Shown here: positions 8,001-17,371 of the stretch, piece by piece
Position numbering within the stretch: position 1 is the stretch's first letter
How the letters are laid out: every line of letters starts with the position of its first letter
NCBI GenBank assembly: GCA_029932985.1
Contig: JAOZPA010000005.1
Span: forward strand, 5,364-38,487
Length of the DNA stretch: 33,124 nucleotides
DNA from: Campylobacterales bacterium
Lineage (GTDB): Bacteria; Campylobacterota; Campylobacteria; Campylobacterales; JAOZPA01
Direction of reading: 5' to 3'
The notes under the pieces: model-generated
Seen by the model: the letters and a program-made list of their open reading frames with translations, nothing else
Databases searched by the model: none
What the model was told of the DNA's origin: nothing
Program-made: the position numbers and the translations under genes

Positions 8001-9290
8001 TTAAAATTCGGGCTTGAGATTTGGCAAATCATAGATTGAACTATTATCATTTTCGATACTCTCCTCCTCCTCAACAATATCCTTTAGCAACAACTCCTCA
8101 ACTACCATCTCCTCCTCTTGCAGTGAGTGTACCTCTTCAAAAACCAGCTCATTCTCCTCTATATTTTGAATAGGTTTTTTCTGAATCTCATTTAATGCCA
8201 AATAATCATCTTTAGTCTGAACTCGCTCAATTGCTTTGTGCATTTTAAGGGGCATCAAAATTATCATATTTCCCCTATTATTCATCCCCATAGCCATATC
8301 TTTAGCGGAAACTCCTGAACCATAATAGACATCTGCACGGACATGACCTTTGATGGCATTTCCTGTATCGTGGGCAAACATCATCCTATTTATATATTTA
8401 TCCATTCCGTCATTGTAGGTGTAAAGCATCACAGGAGCACCCAATGGGATATATCTTTGGTCGATAGCGATGGAGAATTCTGGAGTGAGTTCGACCCCTG
8501 CACTGCCGATGGAGTTATGGCGATGTTGCTCTTTGAAAAAAATATAACGGCTGTACTGGTTATAGACTTTATCCGCTTGAGAGGGGAAGTTTCTAGCAAA
8601 TTTTTCTGCATTTGTTCTGTCGTAGATACCATATTTTTTTATCACTTTGAGTTTTAAATCTTCGGTGATTCCACCATTAAAAGCCATACCGTTATTGTTG
8701 TCATAGCCCAATTTTACGACTCCTCCGCTATACATATATATTGTTCCTGAGCCTTGGAGATGGAGTTGGTAACGGTCGTAACGATTATCTACATAGCAGA
8801 TAATTTTTGAGTTGATGACTTTTTTGTTGATATTTCGTCGGCTTAGTGTTTTGGAATATTGGGTTTGAGGGGTTGCATAGATTGGATATTTAAATCTTTT
8901 GGTTTGTGATACACTTCCAAAGGCTCGTGATTCATAATAGCCTGTAATTCTCCCCTTTTCTGTGCCATTGTCATTATTTATGATGTAGGGGACAAAATTG
9001 GTTTCAAAGAATTTTTGAGAATCAGAGATTCGGTAATTGTCTATCTCTTCACAAGCCTCTTCAAAATTTTCATCAATATCTCCTTTACAACTTTTTTTAA
9101 AAATTTCATAAGATTTATGAAAATTCTGCTTATCCCACCTTGGAACTCTTTGAAATGAAACCTGTGTTAAATTATCTGCATAAGTTTTATTAAAACTAGG
9201 TTGATTTAACCCAAAATTATAACCCTTAAAACTACATCCAGTGACAAGTAGCAAAATTGCTACAATAGATATAAATATTGATTTAAACAT
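8001..9290 (-). CDS. mltA: Membrane-bound lytic murein transglycosylase A (MltA), lipoprotein
   Basis: MltA cleaves the MurNAc-GlcNAc bond of peptidoglycan, forming 1,6-anhydro-MurNAc ends. The 429-aa protein starts with a lipoprotein signal peptide; the lipobox LVTGC puts the lipidated Cys at 19, giving an outer-membrane anchor. Family hallmarks are ITGYYE (116-120), LHLQGSG (176-182) and the C-terminal 3D domain: FAHDTGNAIKG with D308, then HVRADVYYGSG with D320. From about residue 360 there is an extra Glu-rich tail of roughly 70 residues beyond the usual catalytic core, perhaps a protein-binding extension. It stands alone on the reverse strand, with its promoter likely in 9300-9360. Confidence 0.92.
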   Translation of the reverse strand: MFKSIFISIVAILLLVTGCSFKGYNFGLNQPSFNKTYADNLTQVSFQRVPRWDKQNFHKSYEIFKKSCKGDIDENFEEACEEIDNYRISDSQKFFETNFVPYIINNDNGTEKGRITGYYESRAFGSVSQTKRFKYPIYATPQTQYSKTLSRRNINKKVINSKIICYVDNRYDRYQLHLQGSGTIYMYSGGVVKLGYDNNNGMAFNGGITEDLKLKVIKKYGIYDRTNAEKFARNFPSQADKVYNQYSRYIFFKEQHRHNSIGSAGVELTPEFSIAIDQRYIPLGAPVMLYTYNDGMDKYINRMMFAHDTGNAIKGHVRADVYYGSGVSAKDMAMGMNNRGNMIILMPLKMHKAIERVQTKDDYLALNEIQKKPIQNIEENELVFEEVHSLQEEEMVVEELLLKDIVEEEESIENDNSSIYDLPNLKPEF

Positions 9291-9627
9291 AATAATACCG
9301 CCTTTCTTAATTTTTTTAAGCTTTTAGCTTATATATAATTTGATTTTGTAATTTTCTCATAAAGCTTATTATTGTCTTATAAATTATATATTGAGATATT
9401 TTTTTTACTAGAGAAATAAGATAGATATGAAAAATATGGTTAAAATTGTAACATTTGGTAGCAAATATATTTTATAATTTTAAATTTAACTTTTTATACT
9501 GAAACTATTTTTTCAAAAAAATTTAATTTTCTTTGCCAATAATATTTATTTAAGATTTTAAAAAAGATTTTAGAAGATATAGGTTATACTGTTGAGAGAA
9601 TTAGAAATTAAATAACATCCAATTTTT
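9291..9627. other. Divergent intergenic region (mltA / fic)
   Basis: These 337 bases are very AT-rich and hold no supportable gene. On the reverse side an A/T-rich TATATA-like box around 9331-9340 may serve mltA, with AAAGG before its ATG. A small stem AAGCT-TTT-AGCTT sits at 9318-9330. On the forward side a -10-like TATACT is at 9585-9590. I see no other motif. Confidence 0.6.
9585..9590 (+). promoter_or_regulatory. Possible -10 box for fic
   Basis: TATACT lies 37 bases before the fic ATG and would give a leader of about 30 nt. No clear -35 box stands at the right distance. Confidence 0.4.
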
Positions 9628-10395
9628 ATGACAAATAATAGCATATCTTATTTAATTCCTATTCCTAAGCAGAAAAGAAAAAGGCTGATTAACATGCAAA
9701 AATTAAATGAATTATCACTAAAGCAAAGAGAATCACTTTTTAGGCAATTGAGGGTATCAATTACTCATCATTCAAATGCGATGGAGGGGACTACTCTCTC
9801 TTATGGGGAGACAAAAGAGTTATTAGAAAATGGGAATACTGCAAAAAATAGACCCATTGGAGAACAACTTGTCATATTGGGATTTGCTAAAGCTTATGAT
9901 GTAATAATTCGTGAGGCGATGAATAAAGAGAATATTATAAATAGTAGTTTTATCAAAGACATTCATACTATTATGTTTGAAGATGCTTTGCAAATTTCAC
10001 CTTTTTTTGTTTCTACTCCTATCGGTGCATATCGGCTTGATGAAAGATATATAAAGGGTGTTGATATAAAACTATCTGCTCCAAATAAAATCTCTAATGA
10101 TATTGAAAATTTGCTTTATACATTTGATAGTAACAGTATGAACCTGTTGGATATATCGGAATTCCACATAGCATTTGAAAAAATTCATCCTTTTGCAGAT
10201 GGAAATGGTCGAGTGGGTAGATTATTGATGGCATATCAAGCAATACAAAATAATATTATTCCGCCATTAATTAAAAATGAGCATAGAGATGATTATTTGA
10301 AAACAATAAATGATAAAAATGAATTGACTTTTTTTCTTGAAAAATCTATCGAAAATAGTCTAAAATTAATTGCAATAATAGAAAAAAAGGGATAA
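9628..10395 (+). CDS. Fic-domain protein, likely AMP-transferase with built-in inhibitory helix
   Basis: Fic enzymes usually transfer AMP from ATP to a hydroxyl of a target protein. The 255-aa protein carries a complete Fic core motif, HPFADGNGR at residues 187-195 (catalytic H187). N-terminal to the core is SNAMEG (S49-G54), which fits the inhibitory pattern (S/T)xxxE(G/N), with E53 expected to block productive ATP binding. This is the self-contained, class II-type arrangement, so no separate antitoxin is required. The start is uncertain: ATG 9628 has no Shine-Dalgarno sequence, and ATG 9694 (residue 23) has a weak one. The RNase R gene begins two bases after the stop, suggesting co-transcription. 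The target protein is unknown. Confidence 0.88.
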   Translation: MTNNSISYLIPIPKQKRKRLINMQKLNELSLKQRESLFRQLRVSITHHSNAMEGTTLSYGETKELLENGNTAKNRPIGEQLVILGFAKAYDVIIREAMNKENIINSSFIKDIHTIMFEDALQISPFFVSTPIGAYRLDERYIKGVDIKLSAPNKISNDIENLLYTFDSNSMNLLDISEFHIAFEKIHPFADGNGRVGRLLMAYQAIQNNIIPPLIKNEHRDDYLKTINDKNELTFFLEKSIENSLKLIAIIEKKG

Positions 10396-10396
10396 T

Positions 10397-12331
10397 TTGA
10401 AAGAGTTTATATTAAATTTACTAGTGGGTGTGGAGAAGAAGAGTTTGAAGAGTGATGAATTTGAGATTATTACAAAATTAAAAAAAATCAAAGCTTTAAA
10501 AAGTGATGATGAGAAATATATTTTAAATTCACAATTTCGACTAGGGACGGTGGATGTGACCAAAACTGGCTTTGGATTTTTGGAGCAGTTTAACAGCAAC
10601 AATCGGGATTTGCTTATAGAGGAGAATGATTTAAAAAATGCCCAAAGTGGTGATATTGTGTTGGCAAGTCAGACTAAAAGTCGTGGTCGCCCCAAAGCCA
10701 AGGTTGAGCTAATACTTCACAAAGATATTACAATCCAAGTGGTTTATACTCAAAAAAATAGCTCTGGGATTATAGGGATTGATATTAAAACTCAAAATAT
10801 CGTACATCTAAGAGAGTCGCAAAAATCTCTAAAAAAACTTCCACCTCAAACGATTCTCAAACTTGACACGATGGAATCAAAAATTATAGAGGTTATTGGT
10901 GTGCTTAAAGACCCCAAAACCGATGAGAAAATATCATTGGCAATGTATGACAAAAGTGATGAATTTAGCAAAGCTGCAAAAAGTGAGGCTTATAGTTTTG
11001 GCGATTATATAGATGGAGATATGTATGAGGAGCGAATCGATTTACGAGCTTATGACTTCTGCACCATCGACCCCCTCACCGCTAAAGATTTTGATGATGC
11101 AATATACTATGAAAAAAATGAAAAGATTTTATATGTGGCAATTGCAGATGTGAGTGAGTATGTATTTCCGTTAGGGGCGATTGACAAAGAGGCTTATAAT
11201 CGTGGATTTTCCATCTATCTTCCTCATAAATCTATCCCGATGTTGCCACGAAATTTGAGTGAAAATATTTGCTCACTAAAACCAAATGTGGATAGATTAG
11301 CTTTTGTATTTCAAATATTTTTTGATGAAAATATGAATGTAATTGATGAAAAACTGGGTGAAGCTATCATAAACTCAAAGCGACGATTTAATTACGATGA
11401 AGTTGATAAAATTTTGGAAGATAAAAAAGCAAGTTCTCAAATAGATAAGCAGATTTTGAAATTTTTACAACCTTTACAAAAAGATATGAATATTGTGCGG
11501 TCACGGCGACTTAAAAAAAGTTTTGATTTGAGTAGTGATGATGTGAGAATGGAGCTTGACAAAAATCATAATTTAATTGGTTTAAATATAGAAAAAGAGA
11601 CCCCAAGCCACCATTTGATAGAGGATTGTATGTTGTTAGCAAATCAAGCAGCTGCTAAGATATTAGATAATGGGATTTATAGAGTTCACGCTGAACCAAG
11701 AGAGTCAAAAATCAATCAACTTTTATCAAATTTAGCAGATGTCGGGGTAGTAACTCAAAAAGAGCATAAATCTCTCTATCCACTATTTAATGAGTTGCAA
11801 AAGGAATCATCGGTGAGGGGATTTGAGTCCCATTGTGACAGACTAATTATAAGAGCTCAACAAAGTGCAAAATATAGTAGCGAAAATATTGGACATTTTG
11901 GTTTGGGATTTAAAGATTACACCCATTTCACCTCTCCAATTCGGAGATATAGTGATTTAGTTTTGCATCGATTACTTAAATTAAAACTTAAAAATGATGA
12001 GAATAGATTAAAATATCAACTTAAAAATATTTCACAAATTTGTGATAAAATCAGTAAATTAGAGCGGGAATCTGCAAGAGTTGAGTGGGATTTTAAAGAT
12101 AGAAAATTTGCAAGGTGGGCTAAAGAGAATATTGGTAAAAAAGTGATGGCAACGGTGGTGGATTTGCATAAAACTCCAATGGCAGTGCTTGAAGATGAGG
12201 ATTGTTATTCGGCAAGAGTTTTTGTAATAGCTCATCGAAATTTGAATCTGTTTGAAAAGATAGAGGTTGAGATAATTGAGAGCGATATTATTAGTAAAGA
12301 TATTCGTGTAAATTTAATTGAGAGGATATAG
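10397..12331 (+). CDS. rnr: RNase R/RNase II family 3'-5' exoribonuclease
   Basis: The 644-aa protein is shorter than enterobacterial RNase R but near the usual Campylobacterota length. After N-terminal cold-shock-like OB regions (about 45-200) comes the RNB catalytic domain, with the metal-binding Asp cluster in TIDPLTAKDFDDA (D225, D231, D233, D234) and the conserved HFTSPIRRYSDL segment. The C-terminal S1 region (about 570-644) is divergent and lacks the basic tail of E. coli RNase R. It degrades RNA processively from the 3' end, including structured RNA. The TTG start is supported by AAAGGGA at good spacing. It is tightly linked to fic upstream and maf downstream. Confidence 0.9.
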   Translation: MKEFILNLLVGVEKKSLKSDEFEIITKLKKIKALKSDDEKYILNSQFRLGTVDVTKTGFGFLEQFNSNNRDLLIEENDLKNAQSGDIVLASQTKSRGRPKAKVELILHKDITIQVVYTQKNSSGIIGIDIKTQNIVHLRESQKSLKKLPPQTILKLDTMESKIIEVIGVLKDPKTDEKISLAMYDKSDEFSKAAKSEAYSFGDYIDGDMYEERIDLRAYDFCTIDPLTAKDFDDAIYYEKNEKILYVAIADVSEYVFPLGAIDKEAYNRGFSIYLPHKSIPMLPRNLSENICSLKPNVDRLAFVFQIFFDENMNVIDEKLGEAIINSKRRFNYDEVDKILEDKKASSQIDKQILKFLQPLQKDMNIVRSRRLKKSFDLSSDDVRMELDKNHNLIGLNIEKETPSHHLIEDCMLLANQAAAKILDNGIYRVHAEPRESKINQLLSNLADVGVVTQKEHKSLYPLFNELQKESSVRGFESHCDRLIIRAQQSAKYSSENIGHFGLGFKDYTHFTSPIRRYSDLVLHRLLKLKLKNDENRLKYQLKNISQICDKISKLERESARVEWDFKDRKFARWAKENIGKKVMATVVDLHKTPMAVLEDEDCYSARVFVIAHRNLNLFEKIEVEIIESDIISKDIRVNLIERI

Positions 12332-12874
12332 ATGTTAATTTTAGCTTCAAATTCTACCACAAGAGCTGAGATTTTAAAAGGGGCAGGTATTGAGTTTATC
12401 CAAAATGGGGTAGATTTTGATGAGGATAGTTTGCCCTATAAAATTCCTAAAGATTTCGTATATTATGCCACAAAAGGAAAACTTGAAACCGCGGTGAGGG
12501 GACTAGGGCTGGAGATTCCAATTTTGGTGGCAGATACGGTAGTTACGGCAAATGGTGAAATTTTGAGAAAGGCAAAAGATAAAGATGATGCGAGGAAAAT
12601 TTTGGAACTTCAAAGTGGAAATAAAGTTTCGATTATAACTTGTATGATTTATAAATCTAAGGAGAAAGAGTTTTTGAATTTGGCGGTGACGGATTATCTG
12701 TTTGAAAAATTTGATGAGGTGGAGCTTGAAGATTATTTGAAAACTGATGAGTGGCGAGGAAAGGCTGGGGCTTGTATGGTGGAGGGTTTTTGCCAGAGAT
12801 ATATCAAAAAAGTTGTGGGTTATGAGTCAACGGCGATGGGGCTTTGTGTGGAGAATTTGCTGGAGTTTATTTGA
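12332..12874 (+). CDS. maf: Maf-like nucleoside triphosphate pyrophosphatase
   Basis: Maf/YhdE-family enzymes hydrolyse non-canonical or canonical NTPs to NMP and PPi and are tied to septum formation and nucleotide clean-up. The 180-aa protein has the signature LILASNSTTRAEIL near the N-terminus, the catalytic VADTVV (D68) and the C-terminal EWRGKAGACMVEGF and VVGYESTAMGL, which are divergent forms of the usual GKAGGY and VVGLP blocks. That divergence leaves substrate preference (dTTP/UTP against m7GTP) open. The ATG comes directly after the stop of the exoribonuclease gene. Confidence 0.85.
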   Translation: MLILASNSTTRAEILKGAGIEFIQNGVDFDEDSLPYKIPKDFVYYATKGKLETAVRGLGLEIPILVADTVVTANGEILRKAKDKDDARKILELQSGNKVSIITCMIYKSKEKEFLNLAVTDYLFEKFDEVELEDYLKTDEWRGKAGACMVEGFCQRYIKKVVGYESTAMGLCVENLLEFI

Positions 12875-12950
12875 AAAAAGGGGTTAGAATCTGAATAGTA
12901 GCTTAAAAAAATATTTTTCTTAAATTAATTTATCGGTTTTTTTGTAAAAG

Positions 12951-12978
12951 TTGATTTTAACTAAAAAGATTATATAAT
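12951..12978 (+). promoter_or_regulatory. Promoter of the seven-gene sensor cluster
   Basis: TTGATT (12951-12956) and TATAAT (12973-12978) are separated by 16 bases, a good sigma-70-type promoter. It would start transcription near 12985, about 25 bases before the first gene, whose ATG at 13011 follows AGAGG. It is the only convincing promoter seen before the terminator at 20800. Confidence 0.65.
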
Positions 12979-13010
12979 ACGAATTAATTTTTATCAAGAG
13001 GATATTTTAG

Positions 13011-14120
13011 ATGAAATGGGAAGGTTTAGGAGATATAAATCTATTAATTGTCGAAGATGATCCTTTTAATATGGAACTTGCTACTACTATATTTCAAGAG
13101 ATTAGTTCAATTAATATTTTTCGTGCTTATAATGGGCAAGAGGCTTTAAAAATTTTGCAACAAGAAGATATAAGTATGATGATATTGGATATTCACATGC
13201 CTATCTTAAATGGTTTTGATACACTCAAAGCTACGAGAAAACAGCTTAAATATAATTTTATTCCTGTTGTCGTGGTGACTGGTGAAGAGGTTGAGATGGA
13301 GAAATCTTATGAGCTGGGGGCTGATGATTTTGTATCTAAGCCATACAATCCAGTGGAGCTTAAATCGAGAGTTTTTACTCATCTCAAAAAATCAAAATAT
13401 CGAGAAAAATTTTATAATTTAAATCAAAGTATGGAGAAAGAGATTGCGCTGAAAAATAAGCAATTATTACAAAGTATGGCAGATTTAGAAAGTATTCAAA
13501 AAAAACTTTTTTACAGAATGGGTCAAATTGTAGATTTCAAAAAGAATTTTGGGAATAACAAAAGAGTAGCAGTTATTTCTAAACAGTTTGCTTTAAGACT
13601 TGGATTAAGTAAAGAGGAAGCTGATAATATTTTTTATGCGGCGATGATAAGAAATTGGGGACTTTTAGCACTTCCTGATGAAATAGCCAATCAAAATGAG
13701 CGTTTAATGCAAAGAGATAGGCGGATGGTGGAAAAATTTATCCTATCTGGGAGCAAACTTCTAAAAGATGTAGCACAAACAGAATTTTTAAAAGTTGTAG
13801 ATTCTGTATTGACTCAATATAAAGAAAACTATGATGGTAGTGGCTATCCCAATAAATTAAAAGATAATCAAATTAGCCAATATGCTACAATTGTGGCAAT
13901 TGCAGAGACTTTTGATGCTCTTTTATCCTCTCGAAAATATAGATATAAAAATAAATTTACGGCAAATGAAACTAAAACAATTTTAAAAACAAATAGTGGT
14001 CGGCGATTTAAACCAAATATAATAAAAGTGTTTTTAAATAATTACAATGAGTTTATTATAACTAGAGAAGGTTTAGTCAGAAGAGAGATGAAAAAACAAG
14101 AAAAAAATAAAAAGGGGTAA
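13011..14120 (+). CDS. Response regulator with fully degenerate HD-GYP domain (paralogue 1)
   Basis: The 369-aa protein has a receiver domain (1-125; acidic pair in VEDD, phospho-acceptor D60, K110), a coiled-coil linker (about 130-170) and an HD-GYP-like domain (170-350). The GYP motif is kept in YDGSGYP, but the metal ligands are gone: the HD pair reads R214-N215, the next His is F243, the HHE motif reads Y270-K271-E272, and the late Asp is E299. Phosphodiesterase activity against cyclic-di-GMP is therefore unlikely; the domain more likely binds a ligand or partner. This resembles the use of a degenerate HD-GYP response regulator (HnoD) as an allosteric regulator in the Shewanella nitric-oxide system. 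It is the first gene of the operon; the FIST gene follows after two bases. Confidence 0.85.
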   Translation: MKWEGLGDINLLIVEDDPFNMELATTIFQEISSINIFRAYNGQEALKILQQEDISMMILDIHMPILNGFDTLKATRKQLKYNFIPVVVVTGEEVEMEKSYELGADDFVSKPYNPVELKSRVFTHLKKSKYREKFYNLNQSMEKEIALKNKQLLQSMADLESIQKKLFYRMGQIVDFKKNFGNNKRVAVISKQFALRLGLSKEEADNIFYAAMIRNWGLLALPDEIANQNERLMQRDRRMVEKFILSGSKLLKDVAQTEFLKVVDSVLTQYKENYDGSGYPNKLKDNQISQYATIVAIAETFDALLSSRKYRYKNKFTANETKTILKTNSGRRFKPNIIKVFLNNYNEFIITREGLVRREMKKQEKNKKG

Positions 14121-14122
14121 AT

Positions 14123-15256
14123 ATGAAAAGTGTGATGGTTCATTCCTATTCAATTAAAGAGTTATTGATTCAAATAAACAAAAAAAGAAAAGAGGGTTTT
14201 AAGCCCACTATGGCATTTGTTTATGCTTCAGTTTCTCATAATATTAGAAAACTTGTAGCGGAACTAAGTGGTTATCCATTTATGATTTTTGGGGCTACTA
14301 CTGTTGGTGAGATTTTTGCAAATGAAGAGTTTGGAGTCAATAGCAAAGATGAGAGTATTATTTGCCTACTTTTAGAGGTTAATCCAAAAGCCGTAGGAAT
14401 TAAACTGTTTCAAACAGAGGATAGAGATGCATTTGAGATGGGTCAAGAGGTTGCAAAATGGTCAAAAAGTAAATTCAAAGACCCCGCAATCATAACTGCC
14501 ACTTCTGGACTTTTATTTGATAACGATGCATATACTCAAGGAATTGTAAAAGCTGGAGTTGAGTATGCTTTTGGTGGATTAGCTGGAGATGATATGATAC
14601 TAAAAGATACATTTGTATTTTCAAAAGAGAATTTTTCTAGCCATGGTGTCATTGCTTTGGCAATAGATAGAGAAAAAATAGAGATTGTTGGCTCAAGAGC
14701 TTTTGGCTGGGCAGGGATTGGTCGAGAGCGAATTGTAACAAAAGCTCATAAAAATATTGTATATGAGATAGATGGCAAACCTGCAGTTGATTTTTATAAA
14801 AGTTATCTTCATATCACAAGTGCAGATATGCCCCAAACGGGAATTGAGTATCCACTTGAGGTAATTATGAAAAATAAACAGGTCGTTTATCGTGCGGTTT
14901 TGGGGATTGATGACAAGGCTGGAGCATTGATATTTGGTGGGCATGTTGAACTTAAATCAAGAGTAAGAATCTCCGCTCCTAGAGGTAAGGTTATAATAGA
15001 CCATGTTACGGAAAGTATCATACAGGCTAAAAAAGATGCAAATGATTTCAAACCAGAATTAGCTTTGGTTTTTCCATGTTGCTCCAGAAAACAAGTTTTA
15101 GGAAATTTTACCATAGATGAGGTAACAGCTGCTTATAAAGCGATAGGTGCGCCACTTGTAGGATTTTTTGCTTATGGTGAAATTGGAGCATTTCCTGGTG
15201 GTTATGGTTTTCACAACGAAACATTTGTGACTGCACTTTTGAGAGAGAAGGAGTAA
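14123..15256 (+). CDS. FIST-domain sensor protein (FIST_N plus FIST_C)
   Basis: The 377-aa cytoplasmic protein shows the FIST architecture: FIST_N over about 25-220 (YASVSHNIRKL, FGATTVGEIF, FGGLAGDD) and FIST_C over about 225-370 (VFPCCSRKQVLG, GFFAYGEIGAFPGG). FIST proteins are predicted small-ligand sensors, and some (NosP) are haem-based nitric-oxide sensors that control a neighbouring hybrid kinase. The direct neighbour here is such a kinase, only three bases downstream, so a sensor-kinase pair is a sound inference. Haem binding cannot be confirmed from sequence. The ATG follows AAAAGGGG. Amino acids are the other ligand proposed for the family. Confidence 0.88.
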   Translation: MKSVMVHSYSIKELLIQINKKRKEGFKPTMAFVYASVSHNIRKLVAELSGYPFMIFGATTVGEIFANEEFGVNSKDESIICLLLEVNPKAVGIKLFQTEDRDAFEMGQEVAKWSKSKFKDPAIITATSGLLFDNDAYTQGIVKAGVEYAFGGLAGDDMILKDTFVFSKENFSSHGVIALAIDREKIEIVGSRAFGWAGIGRERIVTKAHKNIVYEIDGKPAVDFYKSYLHITSADMPQTGIEYPLEVIMKNKQVVYRAVLGIDDKAGALIFGGHVELKSRVRISAPRGKVIIDHVTESIIQAKKDANDFKPELALVFPCCSRKQVLGNFTIDEVTAAYKAIGAPLVGFFAYGEIGAFPGGYGFHNETFVTALLREKE

Positions 15257-15259
15257 CTT

Positions 15260-17353
15260 ATGACAAAAATAAGTATGACAAAAACAGAAAAAATAAAATC
15301 AATTATTGCATCATTGCCTACATTTAAAAACAAAGATGTAATACTTCGAGAACTTACACACATTCAAGAGGATAATGATAAAACATATCAAAAATATGTG
15401 AAGGCAAATGAGGATAAATTAACTCTCTCCCATCTTCTCTCAAAAGTAAATGATGAGCTGGAGGATTCTCTAGTTAATGAAAAACGATTTATTGCATCAG
15501 TTTCTCATGAGTTGCGAACTCCATTGACTGCGATTTTGGGATATAGTGAGCTTTTGGATGATACAGCTTTAAATAATAAACAAAAACGATACCTTGATAG
15601 TATAATTCAAAGTTCTAACCATCTTCTTTCATTAATTACTGACCTTTTAGATGTTGCTAAATTAGAAGATAATAGAATTGAGCTTAGCCCACGAGAGGTA
15701 GATTTGGATGATATTTTAAATGATTGTGCAACTTTAATCACCTCAAAAATTAATAAAGATGTTGACTTTTTTGTAGATATTCCACTGCTTGATTATACAA
15801 TTATGGCAGATGATAAACGGGTAAAACAGATTTTTGTAAATCTTTTATCAAATGCAGCGAAATTTACAAGTAAAGGTTCGATTCGATATTATGTGAGTGC
15901 ATTAGATGAATTGGATAATAATAAATTGAGAATTGTTGTGAATGTTGATGATACGGGTAATGGTGTGCCTAAAGAGGTGGAATCAACTCTATTTGACCCA
16001 TTTCAATCGACCGATAAAACTCAAGGAACAGGGCTGGGACTTTTTATATCTCAACAATTAGCTGGAATGATGGATGGTGAGATTACTGTTACTTCACGAG
16101 AGGGGATTGGAAGTAGTTTTAAAGTTTCTATTATAGTACAAAGAGGTGAGAAAAAGGAGATTGGGGCATCTTTGAAAGGGGTAAATATTATGATGTTTTC
16201 CCATAGAGATGAGTTTGTCAATAGACTTTCTAAAGAGTTTATGCACTTAGGGGCAAATTTTTTAAATCATGATATAACTACGGGTGATTTAACTTCGTCA
16301 CTTGTGCAGATGGTTGTAAGTGGAAGATTTTATGATATTGGAATTTTTGATTTAGATATATTTAACAAATATACAAATTATATAGCAGGAACTCTAAAAG
16401 CGGTAAATAAAGATATAAAATTGGTAGCTCTTGCTGGAAAAGATAATGACGAATCTTTGGCTGAGTTTGATAAAGTTATAAATAAACCAATTACCCATCA
16501 GCGATTCATTAAAGAGACTGAAGAGATTTTTGAGTCTGAATTTTTTAATACAGAGGAGGAGGTTAGTTATAGTGACCTTCGAGTTTTGATTGTGGAGGAT
16601 GTGGAGCTTAATCGTGAATATGAAAAAGAGATGTTGGATAATTTCTTTTCTATATCGTGTGACACTGCAATTCATGGAGCGATGGCAGTAGAAAAAGTCC
16701 AACAAAATGAGTATGATGTTGTTTTGATGGATATGAGAATGCCTGTGATGGATGGATTAGAGGCGACGGAAAAAATTAGAACATTTAATAAAGATTTGCC
16801 GATTATTTGTATGAGTGCAAATGTTTATAAAGAGGATAAGATGGCAGCAGAAGATGCTGGTATGAATGATTTTATCGAAAAACCCCTTGATAAAAAAGAT
16901 ATTGAAACGAAATTGATAAAAATAATAAATGGTGATTTTAAGAGATATGATGATACAGAAATAACATCTTCTCAATCTTTTGCACCTGCAATTAACTCAG
17001 AAACTCCAGAAGCTAAGCAAGAGTCCACTTCAGAGGAGCTAAGAGAGATTGCATTGTCTCATCTTAAAAGTAATTTTAATGATGCTATTGCAAATAAACT
17101 TTTTGGCAAAGCGGTGATGAGTGTCACAGAATATAGAGATAGAGTTGTTACAAACTTTGCAAATAAAGATATAAAAGAGCTTATTGAAGATTTTCATGCC
17201 CTAAAAGGGGTTCTTGCAAATATTGGTCTAAAAGAGTTGTCTGATGAAGCAGGGGATTTACAAAAATTAGCAGAAGATGGTAATTTTATGTTGATAATTG
17301 ACCCTAAAGAGCATCTTTTGAAATATATAAATCTTTTTTTAACGACTAGCTAA
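15260..17353 (+). CDS. Soluble hybrid histidine kinase with pseudo-receiver, receiver and HPt domains
   Basis: This 697-aa protein has no membrane segment or recognisable sensor domain. In order: a short helical N-terminus; HisKA with SHELRTPL (H83); an ATPase domain with N-box N194 and N198, DDTGNG (230-235) and GTGLGL (256-261); a receiver-like region (about 307-420) that keeps an Asp in IFDLDIF and K409 but lacks the acidic pair; a full receiver (about 440-550; acidic E446-D447, D491 in LMDMRMP, K541); an acidic linker; and an HPt domain with HALKG (H646). The expected relay is H83 to D491 to H646, then to the separate response regulators. Lacking its own sensor, it probably takes input from the FIST protein. 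AGGAG precedes the ATG. Confidence 0.92.
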   Translation: MTKISMTKTEKIKSIIASLPTFKNKDVILRELTHIQEDNDKTYQKYVKANEDKLTLSHLLSKVNDELEDSLVNEKRFIASVSHELRTPLTAILGYSELLDDTALNNKQKRYLDSIIQSSNHLLSLITDLLDVAKLEDNRIELSPREVDLDDILNDCATLITSKINKDVDFFVDIPLLDYTIMADDKRVKQIFVNLLSNAAKFTSKGSIRYYVSALDELDNNKLRIVVNVDDTGNGVPKEVESTLFDPFQSTDKTQGTGLGLFISQQLAGMMDGEITVTSREGIGSSFKVSIIVQRGEKKEIGASLKGVNIMMFSHRDEFVNRLSKEFMHLGANFLNHDITTGDLTSSLVQMVVSGRFYDIGIFDLDIFNKYTNYIAGTLKAVNKDIKLVALAGKDNDESLAEFDKVINKPITHQRFIKETEEIFESEFFNTEEEVSYSDLRVLIVEDVELNREYEKEMLDNFFSISCDTAIHGAMAVEKVQQNEYDVVLMDMRMPVMDGLEATEKIRTFNKDLPIICMSANVYKEDKMAAEDAGMNDFIEKPLDKKDIETKLIKIINGDFKRYDDTEITSSQSFAPAINSETPEAKQESTSEELREIALSHLKSNFNDAIANKLFGKAVMSVTEYRDRVVTNFANKDIKELIEDFHALKGVLANIGLKELSDEAGDLQKLAEDGNFMLIIDPKEHLLKYINLFLTTS

Positions 17354-17371
17354 TTGGAAAAGGGTGAAATT

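Noticed and set aside
8343-8657. Forward open frames inside mltA
   Set aside because: They lie opposite the well-supported MltA 3D domain and show no family features.
12875-12950. Terminator between maf and the sensor cluster
   Set aside because: The A-run and T-run near 12904-12920 can pair only as a weak A/T stem; no GC-containing stem is visible, so I could not support a terminator.
14831-14845. Fourth near-copy of the CCCCAAACGGAAATT element (one mismatch)
   Set aside because: It lies within the FIST coding sequence (MPQTGIEY) and has a mismatch, so coding chance is enough to explain it.
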